Positions 24,331-33,436 of a DNA stretch of 64,000 nucleotides are shown here, piece after piece. The notes below the pieces were generated by a model that did not search any database, was not told the origin of the DNA, and was given only the letters and a program-made list of their open reading frames with translations. Position numbers and translations under genes: made by a program. Each line of letters begins with the position of its first letter. The first letter of the stretch is position 1. This stretch comes from Oceanobacillus profundus (GTDB taxonomy: Bacteria; Bacillota; Bacilli; Bacillales; Amphibacillaceae), in assembly GCF_003515705.1 (NCBI RefSeq), contig NZ_QWEH01000007.1, positions 1-64,000 of the forward strand, given 5' to 3'.

Positions 24331-24546
24331 TTACCGTGATACAATAGAATTATCAATAAGTGAGATAAAAGTATCATGCTTTTTTTCATTTAACCATTTC
24401 ATGTAAGCCAATTTATCAGCACCAAATACTCCACTTCGTTTTGATTGATGCACATTTTCTTCAAATTCTTTCCACAGTTGTGTATGTAAATCTGGATAAG
24501 AGTGTGCGAATACATTTGTAATAAAAATTGCCTTTTCTATTGTCAT
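24331..24546 (-). CDS. Hypothetical small protein
   Basis: Unrecognised 71-aa protein overlapping the gene upstream by four bases (ATGA). No motif. Confidence 0.55.
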   Translation of the reverse strand: MTIEKAIFITNVFAHSYPDLHTQLWKEFEENVHQSKRSGVFGADKLAYMKWLNEKKHDTFISLIDNSIVSR

Positions 24547-24986
24547 GAAGCTAAAGTCCCTTCTAGTTCAAACAAATCCATTTGATTTTCATCTGTTAAT
24601 GCGGACAGTTTATATAGTAATTTTCCATCCAGTATGCGGTAAACTTGTTTTCCTACAAAATACTCTCCATCCTCTAAAAGAGTTTCATCATCAAGATCTA
24701 ATTCGTTAAAATAAGTGGGAGGAAGTTCTTCGCCATGTTTGCTTTTGTATCCTTCTTCTAATTCTTCCAGAGCAACATGATCGATTGATATATCCAGACT
24801 TATATCTAATGATAAAGAATATTTCCTATTACAAGAATCACAGATTAATTCTTCATTTTCAAAACTTGCAAGTTTTGAAAATGAATCTAAATCATTAACT
24901 GTAGAATCATATAAATCTTCAAAATCGATTTTATTTCCACAATGACAATTTACAACTAAATTTCTAGTATTTACTTGACTAATCAT
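24543..24986 (-). CDS. Hypothetical zinc-ribbon-like acidic protein
   Basis: 147-aa protein with CHCGNK near residue 14 and CDSCNRK near 50, compatible with one zinc site, then a strongly acidic body. The stretch between these encodes a perfect 34-base palindrome in the DNA. AAGGAAGA precedes the ATG. Function unknown. Confidence 0.65.
   Translation of the reverse strand: MISQVNTRNLVVNCHCGNKIDFEDLYDSTVNDLDSFSKLASFENEELICDSCNRKYSLSLDISLDISIDHVALEELEEGYKSKHGEELPPTYFNELDLDDETLLEDGEYFVGKQVYRILDGKLLYKLSALTDENQMDLFELEGTLAS
24852..24885. repeat. Perfect 34-base palindrome inside a coding sequence
   Basis: TTCATTTTCAAAACTTG followed directly by its exact reverse complement, no spacer. It lies within the gene at 24543, encoding FSKLASFEN without breaking the frame. 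Confidence 0.9.
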
Positions 24987-25023
24987 AATTCATCTTCCTT
25001 TCTAATATCGGAGTGTATTCGAA

Positions 25024-25158
25024 CTACACAACAACTTCTTTACATTCATTGCAGTATATTGTTCCCTTAATGTTCTGTGCCCAATTGTCGTCATTACCGC
25101 ATTTACAAGGATTAGCATTATCCCATATTAAATCCAATCTTTCATTTAAAGAATTCAT
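25024..25158 (-). CDS. Small zinc-ribbon protein
   Basis: 44-aa protein, ATG 25158 with GAGGTGG upstream. CKCG and CNEC pairs give a four-cysteine zinc ribbon. One of at least five tiny zinc-binding proteins in this cluster. Confidence 0.6.
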   Translation of the reverse strand: MNSLNERLDLIWDNANPCKCGNDDNWAQNIKGTIYCNECKEVVV

Positions 25159-25216
25159 ATTTACCACCTCTATATGGAGTTTTTAAATAGAAAAATTTAT
25201 TTGAACTTCGTAATAG

Positions 25217-25474
25217 TTAAACATCTATTCCAATACTTAGTAAAATCAAATCTTCCATTGCTATTCCATGCACTACTTTTAACTGATTTAGTATATATTT
25301 TAGTCTTTCTACTTTTTCATCAATACTATTTTGATAATCAAGAATCCCTAAATCACTTTGCTTACTAACGTAAAAATCCCTTGCTTTTATTAATTGCGGT
25401 ATTTCAGTCTTTAATTGCAAATACTGGTTATATAATTCCTCTGTCATCCAGCTTTTATTTTGTAATAATCCCAT
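25217..25474 (-). CDS. Hypothetical helical protein
   Basis: Unrecognised 85-aa, probably coiled helical protein; AAAGGGG before the ATG. Confidence 0.6.
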   Translation of the reverse strand: MGLLQNKSWMTEELYNQYLQLKTEIPQLIKARDFYVSKQSDLGILDYQNSIDEKVERLKYILNQLKVVHGIAMEDLILLSIGIDV

Positions 25475-25490
25475 ATAATATTCCCCTTTT

Positions 25491-25533
25491 AGTACGTAGT
25501 ATCTATCGAATGTTAATTAGAAGTTTATTCGGA
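25491..25533 (-). repeat. Recurring small-gene spacer, copy near 25.5 kb
   Basis: Leftward reading ends an upstream gene in TCC-GAA-TAA and then contains ATTCGATAGATACTACG before the next ribosome site. It matches the spacer family whose clearest members are at 39637 and 39856. Confidence 0.5.
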
Positions 25534-25674
25534 AAGTGAATTAAGGTACTCATTAATTGATTCTTCGTGTTTTTGAAATTCTAACTCACATTCCATTGAA
25601 CATAATGCTTCTTGAATACTCGAACTCGATTCTTCTACTTCATAAACACTCTGGCAATATGCGCATGTTTCCAT
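25525..25674 (-). CDS. Small zinc-finger-like protein
   Basis: 49-aa acidic protein beginning METCAYCQ with a second CSMEC motif, a likely single zinc site. Start overlaps the end of the gene at 25640. Confidence 0.55.
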   Translation of the reverse strand: METCAYCQSVYEVEESSSSIQEALCSMECELEFQKHEESINEYLNSLSE

Positions 25675-25771
25675 TAATACGCTCCTTTTCTACTCCGTAT
25701 TTTTTATCGAATTCGAATTTTATTCGATTTATTAGCTGCTCAATCAAATCGCTCGTGTTTAAACGTCCCAT
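25640..25771 (-). CDS. Small hypothetical protein reading through the spacer repeat
   Basis: 43-aa frame, ATG 25771 with GGAGG eight bases upstream. Its middle is encoded by the recurring spacer element (IKFEFDKKYG), showing that the spacer can be translated here. Confidence 0.45.
   Translation of the reverse strand: MGRLNTSDLIEQLINRIKFEFDKKYGVEKERINGNMRILPECL
25691..25727 (-). repeat. Recurring small-gene spacer, copy near 25.7 kb
   Basis: Minus strand contains AAAATTCGAATTCGATAAAA followed by AATACGGAGTA, a full-length member of the spacer family. Confidence 0.6.
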
Positions 25772-25772
25772 C

Positions 25773-26027
25773 TTACGACCTCCTTAATTCATCAATCCAA
25801 TTAATAGCTTGTGATACAACATCACTTATGGAGTCCCCATGAAACTCCGCATCACAATCTACCTGATCATTTGCATAAAACTCCTCAGCAAATAATTGAA
25901 TGCAAAATCCTCCATAAGCATTGTAAAGATCAAAGTTAAAGTAAATTTGTATATATTTGAGATGCTGTTCTAAGGTTGTTAAATTATGATTATCTCCATC
26001 TCTTCTTCTAACGGTATACAATGTCAA
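25773..26027 (-). CDS. Hypothetical protein
   Basis: Unrecognised 84-aa protein with a central aromatic run (YIQIYFNFDLYNAYGGF). AAAGGGG precedes the ATG. Confidence 0.6.
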   Translation of the reverse strand: MTLYTVRRRDGDNHNLTTLEQHLKYIQIYFNFDLYNAYGGFCIQLFAEEFYANDQVDCDAEFHGDSISDVVSQAINWIDELRRS

Positions 26028-26047
26028 AACCCCTTTTCTCTATTTAA

Positions 26048-26239
26048 TTAATTCTTTCTTGATTCATTTTCACTTTCATAACTTTTTATGGCTTCTTCAA
26101 TCATCCAAGCTTTTCGGTAATCTCCTTCTTCATGTAACTGTTCAACTCTGTAAGACAAACCTTTAACAATATATGCTTTGCCTATTTGAAAACCAAGTGA
26201 GAATACAACTATTAAAAGCAAGATGTAATTCATTGTCAT
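26048..26239 (-). CDS. Small membrane-anchored protein
   Basis: About 63 aa; ATG 26239 chosen for AGGTG nine bases upstream. One N-terminal membrane helix (YILLLIVVFSLGFQIG), then a charged cytoplasmic-type helix ending in ESRKN. Confidence 0.6.
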   Translation of the reverse strand: MTMNYILLLIVVFSLGFQIGKAYIVKGLSYRVEQLHEEGDYRKAWMIEEAIKSYESENESRKN

Positions 26240-26240
26240 T

Positions 26241-26423
26241 TTAATCATCACCTAAATTAATTTCTTTTCCATCCATTTCATAATAAAACCACATATATTG
26301 ATTAGCAAAAAACCATTCTTTCATATCTTCTTCAATTTGTGTTCTAGTTGGCTTCTTAGTGTAATGCATTTCTTTTTCCACATTTATTTCATTAACTTCA
26401 AATCCAAATTTCACCTTTTCCAT
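26241..26423 (-). CDS. Hypothetical protein
   Basis: Unrecognised 60-aa protein, rich in Glu, Tyr and Trp (WFFANQYMWFYYEMDG). AAGGAG-type site upstream. Confidence 0.55.
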   Translation of the reverse strand: MEKVKFGFEVNEINVEKEMHYTKKPTRTQIEEDMKEWFFANQYMWFYYEMDGKEINLGDD

Positions 26424-26457
26424 TGTGTTTTACTCCTTTAGATTATCTATCAACTTT

Positions 26458-26601
26458 TTATTCGGACTGTGCAATCGGACAATCTTCTTTAGCCTCAATC
26501 TCCCTAAAATTATCGTGATAATCAATATGTGCATATGCGCCACATTTATCACATTTAATAGCTCTTCCATTGTGTAGCGTGTACCATTCATGTCTATACA
26601 A
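26458..26601 (-). CDS. Small zinc-binding protein
   Basis: 47-aa frame starting at TTG 26601 with AGAGGTGA upstream. CDKCG plus further His/Cys residues (HIDYHD, DCP) suggest a zinc site. It ends in SE-stop, as several cluster genes do. Confidence 0.5.
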   Translation of the reverse strand: MYRHEWYTLHNGRAIKCDKCGAYAHIDYHDNFREIEAKEDCPIAQSE

Positions 26602-26655
26602 ATCGCTCACCTCTTGCTTCGTATTTTCTATCAATTACAGATGAAAAGGCCTGAA

Positions 26656-27945
26656 TCACTCAGGCTTCTCATCTTCAACTAAGTCAATTTGAATGTCAGC
26701 TTTAAAATTATCGATTGTAACTACTGCATCTTTTGCATCTTTATCTGGAAGTTGTACTGGTAAGATTAAATCTAAATTTCGATCATCACCATTTTCTGTG
26801 CGAATTAAGAATGGCTTCATAAAGCTAATGAATTGTAATTTAATTTGCTCTTCCGCATCATAGTGGCTTAATGCATCCATTAGATAACGAATATTGAATC
26901 CGATTCGAATATCTTTTCCTTGGCCACGTAGTGGTACAACATCTTCTTCAAATCCTGACTTATCTGCTTCTCTAGACACCATACGCATTTGTCTATCTTC
27001 AGCTCGGATAAGAAGTTTAACGGAATTCTCTTGATCGACAAGCATTGCACGCTTGACTAAACTTTGTAAGTCACCAGCCAAGAAGCTTACTTCAGTTACA
27101 CAATCTTCAGGTACAAGTCTATCTGTATCTGGGAAATTATGATCGATTACTCTTGAACGAATGGTTACACCATTAGAGAACACATAGATAACTTCTTTAT
27201 CTTTAATGTGAAGCGTTACAGATGAAACTGTGTCATCCAGCTGCTTTTGAACTTCATTTAATGAAGGTGCCGGTACAATTTTGCTGACTTCTTCAAAGTC
27301 TTTGTCTAGTTCATAACGCATTTGAGCTAGTCTGTGTGCATCTGTAGCTGCTAAAACAAGATGTCTATCTACAAGTTTATGGTTAACACCAGTTAAGAAT
27401 GGTCTAACTTCATTAGTAGACGTAGCATAAGTAGTGTTTCTATACATTGCTCTTAAAACATCTGGATGAACTTTAATTTCTACACCACCAAGCTCATTAA
27501 AGATAGCTGGATATTCTAAATGGTCTAGAATTTTTAATTCAAATTTAGAGCGGCCTGCACTTAAAACAGCATCTCCTCCATTGATGGATAGCTTAATGTT
27601 TTTTCTAGGAAGACTATTAACCATAGATACTAGTTTAGGATCCATAAATACTGCTCCGCCAGATGTTCCATCTAGAATGTCAAAGTTTTTCTTATCCTTT
27701 GCTACAACTACTTCTGTAGTAAAGTCACCATTCATTGCACGGCCTACAATTTTTTCCTCATCGAAGAAAATATAAATCCCTTGCTTAATTGGAAGTACAC
27801 CATTTTTCTCTCTAGAACGATCTAAACGTTTTAAGATGCTTTGCATTACATCTTTTCTTATTTCTACTTCCAATTTTGTTTTAAGTGAATCCTCCACTTG
27901 TTCATTTAATTCAACGATTTCTTTTTCAGCAACTGCTGTTGACAT
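26656..27945 (-). CDS. dnaN: DNA polymerase III beta subunit (sliding clamp)
   Basis: 429-aa clamp that tethers the polymerase to DNA. The three-domain beta-clamp pattern is clear: central LVLAATDAHRLAQMRY, then VIDHNFPDTDRLVP and the domain 3 segment IGFNIRYLMDALSHYD. The usual C-terminal P-x-R-L hydrophobic patch is replaced by about 40 extra residues after LILPVQL, so partner binding may be specialised. A phage-encoded clamp alongside its own DnaE fits an independent replisome. Confidence 0.9.
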   Translation of the reverse strand: MSTAVAEKEIVELNEQVEDSLKTKLEVEIRKDVMQSILKRLDRSREKNGVLPIKQGIYIFFDEEKIVGRAMNGDFTTEVVVAKDKKNFDILDGTSGGAVFMDPKLVSMVNSLPRKNIKLSINGGDAVLSAGRSKFELKILDHLEYPAIFNELGGVEIKVHPDVLRAMYRNTTYATSTNEVRPFLTGVNHKLVDRHLVLAATDAHRLAQMRYELDKDFEEVSKIVPAPSLNEVQKQLDDTVSSVTLHIKDKEVIYVFSNGVTIRSRVIDHNFPDTDRLVPEDCVTEVSFLAGDLQSLVKRAMLVDQENSVKLLIRAEDRQMRMVSREADKSGFEEDVVPLRGQGKDIRIGFNIRYLMDALSHYDAEEQIKLQFISFMKPFLIRTENGDDRNLDLILPVQLPDKDAKDAVVTIDNFKADIQIDLVEDEKPE

Positions 27946-27983
27946 TTAAATCTCTCCCTCTTGTTTGTTTTAGATTATTCGAA

Positions 27984-28184
27984 CTACGCAGTGAGCCTAA
28001 TCCAATTTTTTATTACTACTTTACCCATGCTATATTCAGTTTCAATGAATTCTCTAATACCATTAACGTCCGCAGATGTCTTTATCTTCTTGTTCCTCCT
28101 GATAGTTATAGAACCATCACCACCGGTGTTGTTATTCTGATAAGTATAAACAACATGATATTTAAACTCTTTTTTAAAAAACAT
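27984..28184 (-). CDS. Hypothetical small protein
   Basis: About 66 aa; ATG 28184 preferred, with GGAAGTGAT upstream. Pattern YHVVYTYQNNNTGGDGSITI is beta-rich and resembles small phage proteins of unknown role. Confidence 0.55.
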   Translation of the reverse strand: MFFKKEFKYHVVYTYQNNNTGGDGSITIRRNKKIKTSADVNGIREFIETEYSMGKVVIKNWIRLTA

Positions 28185-28226
28185 ATTAATCACTTCCTTA
28201 CTCCGTGTATTATTCGAAATATGGAT

Positions 28227-28460
28227 TTAATCTAAGTCATAGACAACATCTAACAACTCTTTCCCGTCCATTCTTTCTGTAATGGTGTCGACAAAACCTT
28301 CGAGTTGATAATACTCTTCATTTGTAATATTCCAGTCAGCAAAATCATCATAAGAATGCCCCGTTGGCGTTCTATCTATTTGCAAAGTTTCTGTTCCTGT
28401 TCTTGTCTCCACTTCTATAATTGACATTTCTTTTGTAAGTTTTTTAACAGTTACTCTCAT
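28227..28460 (-). CDS. Hypothetical protein
   Basis: Unrecognised 77-aa acidic protein preceded by a spacer repeat and AAGGAG. Confidence 0.6.
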   Translation of the reverse strand: MRVTVKKLTKEMSIIEVETRTGTETLQIDRTPTGHSYDDFADWNITNEEYYQLEGFVDTITERMDGKELLDVVYDLD

Positions 28461-28467
28461 TTTTTCT

Positions 28468-28500
28468 ACTCCTTATTTTTAATTTGTATTTTAATCGGAA
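28468..28500 (-). repeat. Recurring small-gene spacer, copy near 28.5 kb
   Basis: Minus strand TTCCGATTAAAATACAAATT followed by AAAAATAAGGAG, a partial member of the spacer family. Confidence 0.5.
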
Positions 28501-28506
28501 TATTGA

Positions 28507-28686
28507 TTACTCGAAAACTTCCAACCAAGGATATTCCCGAATAGCCTCCTGCATATCTATATAAGGAATTATAGATTCAATAAAGCCACCAGCTTTTTCA
28601 GCAGGTATTATAAATTCTCGATACTTTCTTTCCGAAACAATTACACTAACTCCATCAGTACGATTGACAACATATCCATTTGCCAT
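28507..28686 (-). CDS. Hypothetical small protein
   Basis: 59-aa protein, ATG 28686 with AAGGAGC upstream. No motif beyond a mixed alpha/beta pattern (VSVIVSERKYREFIIP). Confidence 0.55.
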   Translation of the reverse strand: MANGYVVNRTDGVSVIVSERKYREFIIPAEKAGGFIESIIPYIDMQEAIREYPWLEVFE

Positions 28687-28717
28687 TGGTATATCGCTCC
28701 TTCACATTGAATCCGAA

Positions 28718-28915
28718 TTAATAACATTCTTTTAATTGTTCAATTTCTTCAACTAAACAATTAAGACAAAAGTTATCTTTTCGCCCTTCATTGTTAATAT
28801 CCACCATTTTATGAATACGAGTATTAAAAGCAAATCTAACTGGTTTTTCAATAATAACTGTATTGAAATGATCTTCACCACAGCAATCACATTTTAATCT
28901 ATCTTCAGTATCCAT
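28718..28915 (-). CDS. Small four-cysteine zinc-ribbon protein
   Basis: 65-aa protein with CDCCGE and CLNC pairs separated by about 35 residues. GGAGGAAG upstream. Confidence 0.6.
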   Translation of the reverse strand: MDTEDRLKCDCCGEDHFNTVIIEKPVRFAFNTRIHKMVDINNEGRKDNFCLNCLVEEIEQLKECY

Positions 28916-28955
28916 TTGACTTCCTCCTTGGCTTGCAAATCATATAAACTCTGAA

Positions 28956-29093
28956 TCAATTAAAGGCACTAATAACAGTCTTTATTAAACTTACAACTCC
29001 GTAAAGACTTGCTGTAATCCACCCTACAAGAGCAGCTCCATTAAGTTTTACAGTATACATTTCATCGTAAAAGACTTTTTTTAATAATTTCAT
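28956..29093 (-). CDS. Small membrane protein
   Basis: 45-aa peptide, ATG 29093 with GGAGG upstream; basic N-terminus and a hydrophobic C-terminal half (GAALVGWITASLYGVVSLI). Confidence 0.55.
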   Translation of the reverse strand: MKLLKKVFYDEMYTVKLNGAALVGWITASLYGVVSLIKTVISAFN

Positions 29094-29097
29094 AGAA

Positions 29098-29343
29098 CTA
29101 TTCCTCCGTATTTTCTTTATAATAATGCTTCATTCGTGAGCCAGAAACAGTTCCAATTCTCATTGCAAGCTTATATATAAATAAGCTTTTATCCTTAATC
29201 CAGATAGGAATAAGTCTTTTTTTACCTTTTGTATACCAAGCAGATTCACTTAAAGCAAAAAATAAACGAAACTTCCCAACATCTACATACAAGCATTTAA
29301 CTAATCCATCTGGTGCCTCTTGATCATATCTCCATATATCCAA
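29098..29343 (-). CDS. Hypothetical protein
   Basis: Unrecognised 81-aa basic, tryptophan- and tyrosine-rich protein; AGGGGTGG precedes the ATG. Confidence 0.6.
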   Translation of the reverse strand: MDIWRYDQEAPDGLVKCLYVDVGKFRLFFALSESAWYTKGKKRLIPIWIKDKSLFIYKLAMRIGTVSGSRMKHYYKENTEE

Positions 29344-29356
29344 AACTTATCCACCC

Positions 29357-29614
29357 CTAGCTTAAAACTATATTTTTTGATTGTTCTTCTCTAAGATTGA
29401 GTGCTTGTTTTAAAATAAGCTTGTCACATTCATCATCCTGGAGAATACAATTCATGATATGATGTACTATATTACCCTCATAATCTAATGCATATGGAAA
29501 ATTCATTTGATAACGCTTGTACCATTCTTTTTGAATAATTTCATTGTGTCTTGTAATTTCTGATCCAAATTTAAGCAATTCATTGTTTGACATATCTGCC
29601 ACTGATTTCCTCAT
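29357..29614 (-). CDS. Hypothetical protein
   Basis: 85-aa protein; ATG 29614 preferred with GGAGGAAC upstream. It starts inside the preceding gene. No family recognised. Confidence 0.6.
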   Translation of the reverse strand: MRKSVADMSNNELLKFGSEITRHNEIIQKEWYKRYQMNFPYALDYEGNIVHHIMNCILQDDECDKLILKQALNLREEQSKNIVLS

Positions 29615-29852
29615 AACTGTGTTCCTCCAAATATTTCTTTGCTGCATTTAATCCACGAAGATCTGCTGATGTTTCATGCCATTGATGTAGGTAAACATGT
29701 TTATTTAAGTCATAAACCATAATCATATGATGATAATGAAACATAATAAGCAAGCTTACATTTTCTATTGCAAGGATACCTGCACGCCATTTTTTCTTTA
29801 GAGGTTTTTTATTGTTAAAAGCTCGATCTAAACACTCTGTAATCTGTTTCAT
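29580..29852 (-). CDS. Hypothetical protein
   Basis: Unrecognised 90-aa protein with a His/Met-rich segment (IMFHYHHMIMVYDL). Preceded by AGAGGTG. Confidence 0.55.
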   Translation of the reverse strand: MKQITECLDRAFNNKKPLKKKWRAGILAIENVSLLIMFHYHHMIMVYDLNKHVYLHQWHETSADLRGLNAAKKYLEEHSYEEISGRYVKQ

Positions 29853-29878
29853 AAAACACCTCTACAAATATTTCTTTA

Positions 29879-30088
29879 TTAAATTTCATTTTCTTTTTGA
29901 TACAAAACATAACCATCTTTGGGATGAATATCTAGCAAGATTTCATTTTTATAATCAGACTTAATTTTTTCTTTAAATTTAAGTGCCTGTTCTTTAGAAT
30001 CAAAACGGGATATTTTCGTTCGGTTTCTCCAAGTATCTCTCCAATTCAATGGAGGATTTTTAAATAACTCTTTCCATTTCTTATCCAT
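29879..30088 (-). CDS. Hypothetical protein
   Basis: 69-aa basic protein; ATG 30088 chosen for GAGGTG upstream. RTKISRFDSKEQALKFKEKI suggests a small alpha/beta fold. Confidence 0.55.
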   Translation of the reverse strand: MDKKWKELFKNPPLNWRDTWRNRTKISRFDSKEQALKFKEKIKSDYKNEILLDIHPKDGYVLYQKENEI

Positions 30089-30125
30089 GTTTTTACACCT
30101 CATTTTGATTTAAACAACCAAGTCC

Positions 30126-33100
30126 CTAGAATAAAGCTAGGGCGACTTGGCCTTCTATAACCTGTTCTTTCTTTCTCTTACCTTTATTGTAAGATTTCAC
30201 ATCATCGATAACCTGCATCATCTCATCGAATTTTTCCATATACGCAGCAAGCTCTTGAACAGTTGCTGTACCAGCAGACACTTTATCTTCAAATTCCTTA
30301 ATTAGACCTTGAGCGATTTTCTTAACAGTTTCCATGCCACCCTCAATAGGGTTAACATCATAAAACTCATAGTCCTCATAGTTTGTGCTCTGCAGCTCCT
30401 CATAAGAATGATTTAACCGTTGGAAGCGTTCATGAATTGTATCTACATTATCAAGCTTACCTTCAGATAGAAGCTTCTTAGCAAGTGATTGAAAGCCATC
30501 ATTAGAATCTGCCATCGAACGTAGTCCTTCTTCAGAGAACTTACCTTGCATAGCCATCGCTGAATCAATCTTTGTTGCAATATGTTCAAGGACCTGGTCT
30601 TGAATTGTATTACGATATGAGTATGTTCGTACAATAACGTCCTCTGTTTGCTTGATTCTCCAACTTCTACGTGAAGATTGCATATAATCATATGTGCTGT
30701 AATCTAATTGATAGTACATGATATTAGGGAACATTAAGAGATCCAGTCCTACTTTAACCAATTTAGGATTTGTGACAAGAACATCCCAATCATTTTTTTC
30801 CATCATTTCTTTTAACCAACGTTCACGGTCTTTAGAAGACTTTGGCATACGTATACCATCATAGGTCCCTGATGATTTTAAAATTCCTACATTATATCCT
30901 AATTCTTTTAACTTTTCATAGATATAACTATCTGTAGCATTGAATGAATTAGCACCAGTAAACTTTGTATAAACTAAACATTTTCTGTTTTTCGTATAAA
31001 CTTCTTCATCAATATCTCGCAGCATACGCTGGAACTTAGCTGGGACAAAAGAATCTGCCTCAAATGAGTGTGGAGTTGCAATTACATAGTCATTTCCAAG
31101 ATCATCAAAGCTATTGATTTCAGGAATATTGAATGGTAAATCTGAGTATTGACTCATTAGATTTATATAAGTTGAAACGTATTTCATACCAGACCCTGAA
31201 AAAGCATTTGTACCAATTAAGCTAGTCATATGTTGGTCTAATCGATCATATTCAATACGATGTTCATTATCCATTTCAATGAAGATTGGCTCTTCACGAT
31301 ACGGTGGTAGTGCATATCCTAAATCACTTAATTCTAAGAATGCACAGTTACGCATTAAGTACCTTGGGAATAGATGAGGTGATAGACCAGGCTTTTTAGC
31401 TGAACCTGATTGTCTTCTGTTATCATCGTCACCAACATATTTCTTCTCGAAAACACCATATTTTTTAGTGAAAAGAGATTCATCGGAATATCGGATACCC
31501 TCTTTTAACAATCTGCTAGGATCCAATCTAGCTAAAAGGTAAAATATATCAGAAGCCATACCACCCATTAACGTACCAGTCAACAGAATTTGTTTTTCTG
31601 TATGATTAATTAATTGTCCAAAAGCTTGAGCGATTGAGGAATCTCCTGATTTATATTCATGCACTTCATCAGCAATTAAGTATTGGAAGAACCCTCTACG
31701 TAAGAATTTATTAATTGCCCATGCAGGAGAAACTTTTCTCTTCTTCGAATCCGCTTCTAGCTTTTCAGGCTCCCATAAAACATAGCCACATTTTTGTGTT
31801 TCAGCATTTTTATCTTTAACTTTATGCTTCGGTAAAGTCTTTACAGGAACAGCATTTTGACAAACATAGTTAACAGATTTTCTAACACGTGGTGTCCATT
31901 TACGTCCAGAACGCTGTTCAAAGAATCGTTGTCCAGATGGTACATCTTTCTTTTCATATAGAACTCCACCACATTCTGGGCAGTGATATCCAGTTTCAGT
32001 TGGTGCTAAGACTGTCTGCTCATATCCATTTGCAAAATGAGATTCTTTTTCGAAGCGGACACGAGGTGGCTTATCTTCAAATACTCCATTCTCATTAAAG
32101 TCTGCTTTATATTGAGAGTAATAAGCTTTCGCATCTTCCGAAGAATATCTCCAATCTTTAATTGGGAGCATTGGATATGTGTATTTAGGCAGATCACTAT
32201 TCATAACATAGTACTCAATCTTATTTGGCCTGTATGGCTGATTCTTTAATTTTAATACATCTGTATAGTGAGCAATTTCATAAACTTCACAATTAGGAAT
32301 TCGCTCTTTAATTTCACGTTTCCACTTTTCAACCATAATACTTGGTGAAAAGACCAGTGCTCGATATGGTTTAACAGAACCATCATGACTGCGTACTGAT
32401 TGTGTCACATAAGGAGCCACCATACCCAGAGGGGTTTTTCCGGCGCCCATTTCACCTACTATAAAGCAGTAATCATCTTCTTTTAACGTGTTAGCTACTC
32501 CCATTACAGTATCTGCTTGTGGCGGGAATAGACCAGTTATACCGTTCTGATTAGCTGTTAGATTCACATCTTTAAAAGCTGGGCTATGCCTGTCTTTATG
32601 TGGATCAAAACGAAGAGCAATATTCTGTTGAATACATTCAGCTAAATCTCCTGCAAAATGGCTTAAGTATTGATCAATTGATTCTAGCTTTGATAACACT
32701 TCTTCTTGTGTATCATCTTCTAGGAGTGCAAAATCTAATTCATATGATTGTATTCCATTTGTAATGATATTTTCAAGCTGCTCATCAGTAACCCTTAATA
32801 GACCAGCTTGGATAGGGGATTCATTACCAAACGTATATACAGATAAATACTCAAAATACTCATTTTCAATCATTTCATCTACAATGTACTCTTTCCATTC
32901 TTCAATCATAGGAGTACCATAACGATCATTTAAAATTTTGTAGATTTGAGAATACATGTCACCATCCCAAGCAATAATGAATTCTGCTAAGTCATGAGGT
33001 AATTTTTGACCAGGTGCTGGATGGCCATTTGTTTCAATCCACTGAAAACGTTCACTCGTTTTTTCTTCAATGCTTTTAGAAACAATCAAAGCATGAGAGA

Positions 33101-33416
33101 TATCATCAATTCTTTGAGTATGAACCGTATACTTTTTCTTCTTTGTTTCGGTAAATGCTCGAATTCTTTTGTGATTTTTGTCAAATCGATATCCTTCTGC
33201 TCGATGAATCTCTGCAGTTTTATTTCCATCATTAAATAACCATGCAATTTGTTCTACTTTTGATGGACTGCCACTAATGCTAGCTAAATAAATGTGATCT
33301 GTATTGTTTATAGTTGAACTAATTATTAAATCTGTATAAGCTGTTGTTCGAATACCGTATCGGTTTGACCCATACATGCCAATTTCATAAAGCTCATCTG
33401 AATGAAATGTAGTCAC
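30126..33416 (-). CDS. Large SNF2-type (SF2) DNA helicase/translocase
   Basis: 1096-aa ATPase. Walker A is VGEMGAGKTPLGM (around residue 320); the Walker B-like box is LIADEVHEYKSGDSS; motif III is LLTGTLMGG. An embedded zinc-binding insert lies between them (CPECGG with later cysteines). The C-terminal lobe has LVYTKFTGANSF, VTNPKLVKVGLDL and motif VI-like QSSRRSWRIKQTE. Residues 1-300 are a family-specific region. It is directly preceded by a methyltransferase-like gene; such pairs occur on large Gram-positive mobile elements. A role in replication, recombination or defence is inference. Confidence 0.85.
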   Translation of the reverse strand: MTTFHSDELYEIGMYGSNRYGIRTTAYTDLIISSTINNTDHIYLASISGSPSKVEQIAWLFNDGNKTAEIHRAEGYRFDKNHKRIRAFTETKKKKYTVHTQRIDDISHALIVSKSIEEKTSERFQWIETNGHPAPGQKLPHDLAEFIIAWDGDMYSQIYKILNDRYGTPMIEEWKEYIVDEMIENEYFEYLSVYTFGNESPIQAGLLRVTDEQLENIITNGIQSYELDFALLEDDTQEEVLSKLESIDQYLSHFAGDLAECIQQNIALRFDPHKDRHSPAFKDVNLTANQNGITGLFPPQADTVMGVANTLKEDDYCFIVGEMGAGKTPLGMVAPYVTQSVRSHDGSVKPYRALVFSPSIMVEKWKREIKERIPNCEVYEIAHYTDVLKLKNQPYRPNKIEYYVMNSDLPKYTYPMLPIKDWRYSSEDAKAYYSQYKADFNENGVFEDKPPRVRFEKESHFANGYEQTVLAPTETGYHCPECGGVLYEKKDVPSGQRFFEQRSGRKWTPRVRKSVNYVCQNAVPVKTLPKHKVKDKNAETQKCGYVLWEPEKLEADSKKRKVSPAWAINKFLRRGFFQYLIADEVHEYKSGDSSIAQAFGQLINHTEKQILLTGTLMGGMASDIFYLLARLDPSRLLKEGIRYSDESLFTKKYGVFEKKYVGDDDNRRQSGSAKKPGLSPHLFPRYLMRNCAFLELSDLGYALPPYREEPIFIEMDNEHRIEYDRLDQHMTSLIGTNAFSGSGMKYVSTYINLMSQYSDLPFNIPEINSFDDLGNDYVIATPHSFEADSFVPAKFQRMLRDIDEEVYTKNRKCLVYTKFTGANSFNATDSYIYEKLKELGYNVGILKSSGTYDGIRMPKSSKDRERWLKEMMEKNDWDVLVTNPKLVKVGLDLLMFPNIMYYQLDYSTYDYMQSSRRSWRIKQTEDVIVRTYSYRNTIQDQVLEHIATKIDSAMAMQGKFSEEGLRSMADSNDGFQSLAKKLLSEGKLDNVDTIHERFQRLNHSYEELQSTNYEDYEFYDVNPIEGGMETVKKIAQGLIKEFEDKVSAGTATVQELAAYMEKFDEMMQVIDDVKSYNKGKRKKEQVIEGQVALALF

Positions 33417-33436
33417 AAAAAATCCTCCTTTTTTAT

